Program-made: the position numbers and the translations under genes | Assembly (NCBI GenBank): GCA_015231995.1 | Contig: JADGAO010000135.1 | Span: forward strand, 1 to 8,944 | Length of the DNA: 8,944 nt | Direction: 5' to 3' | From: Nitrospinota bacterium | GTDB lineage: Bacteria > Nitrospinota_A > UBA7883 > JACRLM01 | Notes under the pieces: generated by a model | Told to the model about the DNA's origin: nothing | Database searches by the model: none | The model's input: only the letters and a program-made list of their open reading frames with translations | Shown: positions 1 through 5,434 of the stretch, piece by piece | Position numbering within the stretch: position 1 is the first letter of the stretch | Layout of the letters: every line of letters begins with the position of its first letter

Positions 1-26
1 CCGCCTCTTGACAAAAGACACGGTTG

Positions 27-101
27 CTTCGGTCGCTAGGGCTCCCTCAGGATGACAAAATATGCAAATCGTTGACTTATGCAAAGGTCTCCTTTGTAAG
101 G
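27..101 (-). repeat. MITE-like dispersed repeat, partial copy A with flank
   Basis: Positions 27-57 read, on the minus strand, as TGTCATCCTGAGGGAGC followed by a GCGACCGAAG-type block. This is the same end as in the copies at 1577, 3998 and 7563. To the left the match fades, so the copy is truncated or diverged. To the right, 58-101 contains TTATGCAAAG (77-86), which resembles the flank beside the opposite end of the copies near 1770 and 7686. It also has a small CCTT-TGT-AAGG hairpin (91-101) and a direct repeat TATGCAAA (61-68 and 78-85). No gene is visible in 1-223. Confidence 0.7.
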
Positions 102-123
102 GGGACAAAATTGGATCGCGCCA

Positions 124-147
124 GGCGGGGTGTTCTTCACCCCGCCG
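124..147. repeat. 24-nt hairpin repeat, copy 1
   Basis: A perfect 9-bp stem, GGCGGGGTG with CACCCCGCC, encloses the loop TTCTT. The same 24 nt including the loop recur at 8676-8699. Here no T-run follows on either strand, so this copy is not a canonical intrinsic terminator. It is better described as a dispersed palindromic repeat. Confidence 0.8.
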
Positions 148-158
148 CCCACCACAAG

Positions 159-214
159 GGGCAGTTCGAGAACCGCCCTTCTTCAAGACGGGCGCCCCGG
201 CGTGTCGCCCCTAC
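159..214 (-). repeat. GTAGGGGC-type palindromic repeat, degenerate copy
   Basis: On the minus strand, 190-214 begins GTAGGGGCGACACGCC and matches the left arm of the large palindrome at 8777-8801 at 20 of 25 positions by eye. Next to it, 159-178 forms a hairpin: GGGCAGTT and AACCGCCC around CGAG, with one mismatch. The repeat runs to within about 10 bp of the recX start codon, so it occupies most of the gene's upstream region. Confidence 0.55.
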
Positions 215-223
215 CTATAGGAT

Positions 224-730
224 ATGACCACTAAGAACAGCGATTGTCTCAACCGGGCGATAAAACTTCTTGCCTCACGCCCTCATTCCACAAAAGAGCT
301 GGAAAAAAAGCTCGCCACCAGAGGGTTTGCTGAAAACGATATCCACGCCGCGCTGGAATGGCTTTCCCAACGCGGATACCTCAACGATGGAGAATTCGGG
401 ATAATATATGCGAAGTCGAGAGTCGCCCGCGCCAGAGTCGGTTCCGCAAGGCTTAAAATGGACCTTCGCGCCAAAGGTTTGGACGGCGGGGTTGTGGACT
501 CTGCGCTGGCGAGCGTTTTTGGAAACGATGGGGCCGAGTTGGCCGTTGCGCTGGACTCTGCAAAGCGGAAGGCCCGGTCGCTTGCGCCCGGGGTCGGCGA
601 CGAGGTGGCCAGAAAGAAAATATTCGACCATCTGGTTCGAAAAGGTTTTTCGGCGGAGCTTGCGCGGCAAGTTGTTTTTGAAAAGTTCCGCGATATCATG
701 GGAGACAAGATCATCAGAGACGACGCATGA
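224..730 (+). CDS. recX: RecX family regulatory protein
   Basis: RecX proteins bind RecA filaments in the cytoplasm and limit strand exchange and SOS induction. The 168-residue product has the usual family length. It opens with the typical first helical repeat (A12-I-K-L-L-A-S-R-P20, then STKELEKKL at 22-30 and RGF at 33-35). The family motif WLSQRGYLND (46-55) follows, then a second unit SARLKMDLRAKGL (74-86), and a third three-helix unit at about 105-155 with RKGF at 139-142. An in-frame TAG at 218-220 lies one codon upstream of ATG 224, so translation cannot begin further upstream. Only a weak AGG (219-221) precedes the start at very short spacing. recA is not directly upstream inside the window; a repeat is. 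The gene overlaps pilD by 4 bp (ATGA), which suggests translational coupling. The family call is from motifs seen; the role is family knowledge. Confidence 0.92.
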   Translation: MTTKNSDCLNRAIKLLASRPHSTKELEKKLATRGFAENDIHAALEWLSQRGYLNDGEFGIIYAKSRVARARVGSARLKMDLRAKGLDGGVVDSALASVFGNDGAELAVALDSAKRKARSLAPGVGDEVARKKIFDHLVRKGFSAELARQVVFEKFRDIMGDKIIRDDA

Positions 731-1494
731 CCCATTCCATGAGCATTTTGCTGTTCGAGATGTACGCCTTCATCGTGGGCCTTTGCATCGGCAGTTTTCT
801 CAACGTGGTGATATACAGGCTCCCGCTCGGAGCCTCTATCGTAAAGCCCGCCTCCCACTGCTCGGTGTGCGGGTCGCCCGTGCGCCCATTCGACAACATC
901 CCGCTGATAAGCTGGCTCGTCCTGATGGGGCTTTGCAGGGATTGCGGCTCGTCCATATCGCCGCGATATTTTCTCGTCGAGCTTCTCACCGGGACGCTTA
1001 CCTGGGCCGTCGCCCGTGTTTACGGGATGGACGTCAGCGCGTTGCTGTTGATGGTGTTCGTCTGGAGCCTCATCGCCGTCACGTTCATAGATTTGGATCA
1101 TCAGATAATCCCCGACGAGATAACGCTGGGCGGAGTTGTCGCGGGCCTTGCGGTTTCGTATTTCCTGCCGATCGGCCTTTATGGCTCCGTTGTGGGTCTG
1201 CTTGTGGGCGGGGGGATATTTTTCCTGATAGCCGTAATCGCCCCGGGCGGGATGGGCGGAGGCGACATAAAACTGATGGCCGCAATCGGCGCGTTCACAG
1301 GCTGGAAACACGCGGTGTTCACGATAATAGTAGGCTCCGCCCTCGGCGCGGCGGTGGGTCTGTTCATGATCGCGCTTTTCGGGAGGGGCAGGAAGGACAA
1401 GATACCATTCGGCCCGTTTCTGGCCACTGCCGCCGTCATTTCCGTGTTGTGGGGGAACGGGATAATAAACGCATATCTGGAGATGGCGTTTTGA
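727..1494 (+). CDS. pilD: Type IV prepilin peptidase / N-methyltransferase
   Basis: This inner-membrane aspartic protease cleaves the leader of type IV prepilins or type II secretion pseudopilins and usually methylates the new N-terminus. The 255-residue product begins with the family's first helix and motif FIVGLCIGSFLNVVIYRLP (15-33). A cytoplasmic zinc-type domain with C45-x-x-C48 and C70-x-x-C73 follows, as in bifunctional enzymes. The catalytic aspartates lie in IDLDHQIIPD (121-130; D122/D124) and GGGD (177-180; D180, followed by IKLMAAIGAFTGW). Several hydrophobic segments span about 84-118, 134-171 and 195-217, with a last one near 230-250. ATG 727 overlaps the recX stop; an alternative start is Met5 at 739. 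No pilin or secretion genes occur nearby in the window, so the substrate is unknown. Family assignment is firm; the pilus versus type II secretion role is open. Confidence 0.95.
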   Translation: MTHSMSILLFEMYAFIVGLCIGSFLNVVIYRLPLGASIVKPASHCSVCGSPVRPFDNIPLISWLVLMGLCRDCGSSISPRYFLVELLTGTLTWAVARVYGMDVSALLLMVFVWSLIAVTFIDLDHQIIPDEITLGGVVAGLAVSYFLPIGLYGSVVGLLVGGGIFFLIAVIAPGGMGGGDIKLMAAIGAFTGWKHAVFTIIVGSALGAAVGLFMIALFGRGRKDKIPFGPFLATAAVISVLWGNGIINAYLEMAF

Positions 1495-1552
1495 GTCATC
1501 AAACCACTTTCTTGCAAGGGAGACTTTGTCTGACCAAACTATTTTCAGAGTG

Positions 1553-1800
1553 TGTCACCCTGAAGAGTCCGTTTTTTGTCATCCTGAGGGAGCTTTGCGA
1601 CCGAAGCGCCGAAGGATCAAAGTTGTCATCCTGAAGGAGTCCTCGACTGAAGGATCAAAGTATAATAGAACATTCTTTCCGATGGATTCTTCACTTCGTT
1701 CAGAATGACAAACTCTGATAGATTCTTCGCGGAGTTTACCCTGAGTCCTTCGAAGGGCTCAGAATGACAGCATTGCGAACGCGATGGATTATGCATTGTC
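1553..1800 (+). repeat. MITE-like dispersed repeat, composite copy B
   Basis: The 436-bp gap between pilD and nagZ is dominated by this repeat. Left-type ends occur three times: TGTCACCCTGA at 1553-1563, and TGTCATCCTGA at 1577-1587 and 1624-1634. The inverse end TCAGAATGACA occurs twice, at 1700-1710 and 1759-1769. This gives an inner unit 1624-1710 inside an outer unit 1577-1769. Internal blocks GAAGGATCAAAGT and GGATTCTTCACTTCG are shared with the copies near 3950 and 7600. A flank at 1770-1800 ending in TTATGCATTGTC resembles the flank at 7686-7716 (25 of 31 by eye). I see no ORF of credible coding character here and no clear promoter between 1800 and 1870. Confidence 0.8.
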
Positions 1801-1870
1801 CTCCTTTACTAATACTAAGGCAGAGAAAAGGTATGAAGCTTCTGATCAATAAGCCCTCTGATGGGAAAAT

Positions 1871-1913
1871 ATTTTGGCGCCAGACCCAGGTAGGCGCCGT
1901 GAAGGCGCAAAAT
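1871..1913 (+). promoter_or_regulatory. Candidate alternative-hairpin leader upstream of nagZ
   Basis: Three mutually complementary blocks lie 18-60 nt before the nagZ start: GGCGCC (1876-1881), GGCGCC (1893-1898) and GGCGC (1904-1908). Block 1 can pair with block 2. Block 2 can pair with block 3 around loop GTGAA. ATTTTGGCGCC (1871-1881) can pair with GGCGCAAAAT (1904-1913) with one bulged G. These pairings exclude one another. It may be a leader control element or only a degenerate repeat. It matches no riboswitch class I recognise. Confidence 0.3.
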
Positions 1914-1930
1914 GTAATTGGAATTTATAA

Positions 1931-2968
1931 ATGAATAGCATGATTGATAAAGCCGCCAAATTTACAAGCGCCGCTTCCGCTACTTCTGCGGCGGGGCAAC
2001 TGCTTATCGTGGGGTTCGACGGAACCAGATATACCTCCGCCATCGGCTCGTGGTTTAAAAAAATCCGACCCTCCGGGGTGATCCTTTTCGCAAGGAATAT
2101 AGAAAACGCGGATCAGACCAAAACCCTCATCTCCGACATCGTCAAACTAGCGGAGGATCAGTCGCTGGCGCCGCTGTTTGTATGCGTGGATCAGGAAGGG
2201 GGCAGGGTGTCGCGTCTGCCGAAGGAATACTCGCCGTTCCCCACAGCCAGGGCGTTGGGAGAAGACGGAAGCGTTGAGCTTGTCGAAACCAGCCACGCCA
2301 AAATGGGGCGAGTGTTGGCGGATATCGGGTTTAATGTGGATTTCGCGCCGGTTCTTGATCTGGATACGAATCCGGTCAACCCCATTATCGGCGACAGGTC
2401 GTTCAGCTCCGACCCGGAAAAAGCGGGCAGGCTGGGCCGGGCCGCGATAAGAGGTTTGAGGTCGGCGGGGATACTTACCTGCGCCAAACATTTTCCCGGA
2501 CATGGCGACACGAGCCTGGACAGCCATCATGATTTGCCCGTGGATGGGCGCCCTGCGGGGAGAATAGAGGAGGTGGAGCTACACCCCTTTCGCGAGGCCA
2601 TCGAAGAGAATGTGGAGTTCGTCATGACGGCGCATGTCATCTATCCAGGATTGGACGAACTGCTACCGGCTACGCTTTCGGAGAAAATCGTGACCGGCCT
2701 TCTAAGGAATAAGATGGGATACAACGGTCTCATCGTCGGCGACGACATGGACATGAAAGCCGTGTCGGATCATTGGGGGACGGAAGAATCCACCCGGCTA
2801 GCGATGAAGGCGGGTGTGGACACGCTTCTTGTCTGCCACGAAACGCCCCGGCGGGAGGCGGTTCACGAATCCCTGAAAAGAATGATAGGCGACGGCGACT
2901 TGTCGCCGGGGGAAGTATCTGCGAGGATTGGGCGGATATTCGCCGCTAAAAACAGGATCAGGATATAA
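1931..2968 (+). CDS. nagZ: Beta-N-acetylhexosaminidase, GH3 NagZ type
   Basis: NagZ removes N-acetylglucosamine from muropeptides in the cytoplasm during peptidoglycan recycling. The 345-residue product is a single GH3 catalytic domain of usual NagZ length. In order it shows GQLLIVGFDG (22-31), VDQEGGRVSRL (86-96), NVDFAPVLD (135-143) and IGDRSF (153-158). The diagnostic KHFPGHGDTSLDSHHDLP loop follows (186-203), where D197/H199 fit the family's Asp-His acid/base pair. The putative nucleophile is D271 in GLIVGDDMDM (266-275). No signal peptide or lipobox is seen; the N-terminus has a modest polar extension of about 20 residues. ATG 1931 has GGA (1919-1921) at a plausible distance; ATG 1940 is an alternative start. 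The stop lies 11 bp before the downstream protoglobin gene, so the two are probably co-transcribed. No C-terminal accessory domain is present. Catalytic residues are inferred from family knowledge. Confidence 0.94.
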   Translation: MNSMIDKAAKFTSAASATSAAGQLLIVGFDGTRYTSAIGSWFKKIRPSGVILFARNIENADQTKTLISDIVKLAEDQSLAPLFVCVDQEGGRVSRLPKEYSPFPTARALGEDGSVELVETSHAKMGRVLADIGFNVDFAPVLDLDTNPVNPIIGDRSFSSDPEKAGRLGRAAIRGLRSAGILTCAKHFPGHGDTSLDSHHDLPVDGRPAGRIEEVELHPFREAIEENVEFVMTAHVIYPGLDELLPATLSEKIVTGLLRNKMGYNGLIVGDDMDMKAVSDHWGTEESTRLAMKAGVDTLLVCHETPRREAVHESLKRMIGDGDLSPGEVSARIGRIFAAKNRIRI

Positions 2969-2979
2969 GCGGAGGGGAG

Positions 2980-3876
2980 ATGCTGGAGATCGAAACACTT
3001 CTCACAGATTACGGCATAGACGAAGCCGATATCGCAAACATCCGCCAGGCCGCGCCCATGCTGGAAAAACGGAGGGATGAGTTGGCGGAGTTTCACTACT
3101 CCATACTGCTGAAAAAAACGGACACCGCAAAGTTCTTCGCCGACAAAGCGACGCTGGAGCGGGCCAGGAACGCTTTTGTGGAATGGTTTTTAACGCTTCT
3201 CAAAGCGGAGTTTAACCACGCGTATTATCTTAAACTCTACCGGATAGGCTCGGCTCACGAACGCATAGGTATGCCGCCCAATCTCGTCAACGTCCAGATG
3301 TCCCATATACGCTCTTTCGTGGCGGACGCTATCAACAAGGATTTCGACGGCCCGTGCGGCGCGGCGGCGCGCACCATAGCGTCTTTCAACAAGGCGCTGG
3401 ACATGAATATGGACATGATGACCCGCTCCTACCGCGAGGCGGAACTGAAGACGCATTTCTTCTCATACAGGCTCGACGCAGGCGTGCTGGCCGTGGCCAA
3501 GTGGTTCGTCAACGGTTTTAACCTTGCGCTGGTTTTCGGACTGCTTATCACCGGGCTTGCCGTGATGGGCCTTGCCGTATACGACCTTTCGCACCTCGCC
3601 ATAAGCGATGGGATAGAGAAGGGAATGCTGAGGGGACTTGGCACCCTGCTTGTGCTTTGGGTTGTCATCGAGTTGTTGGACACTCAGATAAAACATATGA
3701 AAGGAAGCGCGTTCGCCATCAAAGTATTCGTCTCCGTGGCGTTGGTGGCGGAGTTGAGGCGGCTCCTCATCACGTCCATAGAACACTCATCGTGGCAGGA
3801 AGAGCTTATTCTCGTCGCAAGCCTTCTGGCGTTAGGCTCGATCTATTGGATGGTCTCAAAGATAGAGAAGACGTGA
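2980..3876 (+). CDS. Protoglobin-domain protein with PsiE-like four-helix membrane domain
   Basis: The 298-residue product has two parts. Residues about 5-155 look like a protoglobin / globin-coupled-sensor domain. The key motif is RIGSAHERIGMPP (88-100), in which H93 matches the proximal heme-ligating histidine of HemAT-like sensors; FNKALDMNMDMMT (136-148) resembles the family's last helix. Residues 178-203, 217-236, 246-265 and 274-291 are four hydrophobic segments. The stretch LWVVIELLDTQIKHM (226-240) followed by VSVALVAELRRLLIT (251-265) resembles PsiE-family membrane proteins (phosphate-starvation-inducible E). No kinase, cyclase or methyl-accepting domain follows, so this is not a standard sensor-transmitter. 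GGAGG (2971-2975) precedes the ATG and the gene starts 11 bp after nagZ. It probably binds heme and a gas such as O2 at the inner membrane; its output is unknown. The globin call is fairly strong, the PsiE resemblance moderate. Confidence 0.78.
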   Translation: MLEIETLLTDYGIDEADIANIRQAAPMLEKRRDELAEFHYSILLKKTDTAKFFADKATLERARNAFVEWFLTLLKAEFNHAYYLKLYRIGSAHERIGMPPNLVNVQMSHIRSFVADAINKDFDGPCGAAARTIASFNKALDMNMDMMTRSYREAELKTHFFSYRLDAGVLAVAKWFVNGFNLALVFGLLITGLAVMGLAVYDLSHLAISDGIEKGMLRGLGTLLVLWVVIELLDTQIKHMKGSAFAIKVFVSVALVAELRRLLITSIEHSSWQEELILVASLLALGSIYWMVSKIEKT

Positions 3877-3880
3877 GAGT

Positions 3881-4025
3881 ATTGTCATTCCGAGGCATTG
3901 TCATTCTGAACGGAGCGTAGCGAAGTGAAGAATCGATCGAAAAGAACATTCTATTCCACTTTGATCCTTCGGTCGCCAGGGCCTCCCTCAGGATGACAAA
4001 CAATGAACTCCCTCAGGATGACAAA
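3881..4025 (-). repeat. MITE-like dispersed repeat, copy C with doubled ends
   Basis: This copy lies in the 187-bp gap between the convergent protoglobin and response-regulator genes, in inverse orientation to the copies near 1600 and 7600. The inner unit runs 3899-3998 (100 bp) from TGTCATTCTGA to TCAGGATGACA, inverted repeats matching at 10 of 11 positions. Both tips are duplicated outward: TGTCATTCCGA at 3883-3893 and TCAGGATGACA again at 4013-4023. The 18-nt block 3983-4000 recurs exactly at 4008-4025. Pairing of the ends could end transcription from both sides, but no T-rich terminator is obvious. Confidence 0.82.
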
Positions 4026-4063
4026 AACGAGGATCAATCATGATGACGACTGGCAATCGCCTA

Positions 4064-5434
4064 CTAACCCGGCCCTTTGTAATCCTCCTTCCTTATCCCA
4101 TACTTACGCATCTTGTTAAAAAGGCTTCTCGGCGAGATGTTAAGCCGTTCGGCGGCGTCTTTCAGATTTCCGCCGCATTGCCTTAACGTCTCTTCAATGA
4201 ATTCCATTTCGGCGCCGCCCAGCTTTTTACGTAAAGGGCTGGCTAAGGACGTTTCGCCCTGATCATCCGGCGGGTTCCAGTCGGCGATCTCTCTTCCTTC
4301 GTGATTGATCGCAAGGGAGACGATGGCATTCTTCAACTCGCGCACGTTGCCGGGCCACGGGTAGGCGAGCATTTTTTTTATGGCGGTTTCCGAAATTCCG
4401 ATCTCGCCGAGCTGGTAGAGCTTCCCCGCCTCAGCCGCAAAACTGGCCGCCAGTTCCGGTATATCTTCAGGCCTTTCCCTCAGCGGCGGGATGTGTATGT
4501 TGACAATATTTAGCCGGTGAAAAAGGTCTTGCCGGAACTTACCATCCTTCGCAAGCATACGAAGGTCTTCGTTTGTTGTCGCAAGTATCCTTATGTTCAC
4601 AGGGATTGTCTTGTTGCTTCCCAGCCTTGTGACGGCCTTTTCCTCGACGGCGCGCAATATCCCGGCCTGCACCGAGGGAGACGCGCTGTTAATCTCGTCG
4701 AGCAGTAGCGTGCCTCCGCCGGCGTACTCAAACTTTCCCTCGCGCGACCCGGCCGCACCGGTGAACGCGCCTTTCTCGTATCCGAAAAGCTCTCCCATCG
4801 TAAGAGTCTCCGGGAGCGATGCGATGTTGACGACGACGAACTTGCCGCGTTTTCGAGCGGACATGTTGTGCAGAGCATGCGCCACCAGTTCTTTCCCAGT
4901 TCCCGTCTCCCCGGAGATAAGCACGGAGACATCCGTATCGGCGTAGGTCTCTATCTTTTCCCTTATCGTGGCGATGGCCCTGGAGTGTCCGACCAACCCC
5001 CAGTTTTCGTAAACCGTCTTTTTGATTTCGCCTTTCAAAATATCCGTCTGGCGCAAAAGCTCCGTTTTCTCGACGGCTCGCGCCACGCTCGCCAGGGCCG
5101 TGTTTCTCTCAAACGGTTTCTCTATAAAGTCGTAGGCTCCCTTTCTCATGGCGGAAACAGCCGTGGGGACATCTCCATGCCCCGTGATCAACACAACCTG
5201 CCCCATGACCTTCCTGCCGGCGACAGCTTCGAGAAACTCCATCCCCGTCATCCCCGGCATCATCATGTCCACGATGAAACAGAATGACTCGGTAAGTAGA
5301 GGCGACGACAGCGCCTTTTGCGCGCTGGCGAATTCGACCACCTTATATCCGGCCAGGACGAGCGACTGCCCCAGCGACTTTCTCACCGCGTCATCGTCGT
5401 CTATGACAAAAACGAGTTTATCGTTATCGGCCAT
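4064..5434 (-). CDS. Sigma-54-dependent response regulator, DctD/NtrC class
   Basis: This cytoplasmic enhancer-binding activator should remodel RNA polymerase-sigma-54 once phosphorylated by the adjacent kinase. The 456 residues have the classic three-part layout. The receiver domain (about 7-120) has acidic D12-D14, phosphoacceptor D56 in IVDMMMPGM, T84 and K106. The AAA+ domain (about 147-375) has Walker A GETGTGKE (175-182), the sigma-54 contact loop GAFTGA (222-227), Walker B GTLLLDEI (241-248) and arginines in FRQDLFHRLN (300-309). The Fis-type helix-turn-helix (about 411-446) includes LKDAAERLNISPRSLFNKM. No key residue is missing. The start at 5434 overlaps the kinase gene by 11 bp, indicating coupled expression. 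Architecture matches DctD, but dicarboxylate control is not shown: no transporter gene is in the window, so no specific symbol is given. Confidence 0.95.
   Translation of the reverse strand: MADNDKLVFVIDDDDAVRKSLGQSLVLAGYKVVEFASAQKALSSPLLTESFCFIVDMMMPGMTGMEFLEAVAGRKVMGQVVLITGHGDVPTAVSAMRKGAYDFIEKPFERNTALASVARAVEKTELLRQTDILKGEIKKTVYENWGLVGHSRAIATIREKIETYADTDVSVLISGETGTGKELVAHALHNMSARKRGKFVVVNIASLPETLTMGELFGYEKGAFTGAAGSREGKFEYAGGGTLLLDEINSASPSVQAGILRAVEEKAVTRLGSNKTIPVNIRILATTNEDLRMLAKDGKFRQDLFHRLNIVNIHIPPLRERPEDIPELAASFAAEAGKLYQLGEIGISETAIKKMLAYPWPGNVRELKNAIVSLAINHEGREIADWNPPDDQGETSLASPLRKKLGGAEMEFIEETLRQCGGNLKDAAERLNISPRSLFNKMRKYGIRKEDYKGPG

Noticed and set aside
283..1311. 342-codon minus-strand frame opposite recX and pilD
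   Set aside because: Low-complexity shadow of two clearly recognised genes, with no motif of its own.
408..1634. 408-codon + strand frame across recX and pilD
   Set aside because: It overlaps two well-supported genes in another frame, is Arg-rich with no domain, and runs into the repeat region.
1553..1800. CRISPR array, considered because of repeated short motifs
   Set aside because: The repeats differ in spacing, orientation and sequence, and no cas gene is present; a nested inverted-repeat element fits better.
1871..1913. c-di-GMP (GEMM) riboswitch
   Set aside because: The conserved GEMM core sequences and tetraloop receptor are not seen.
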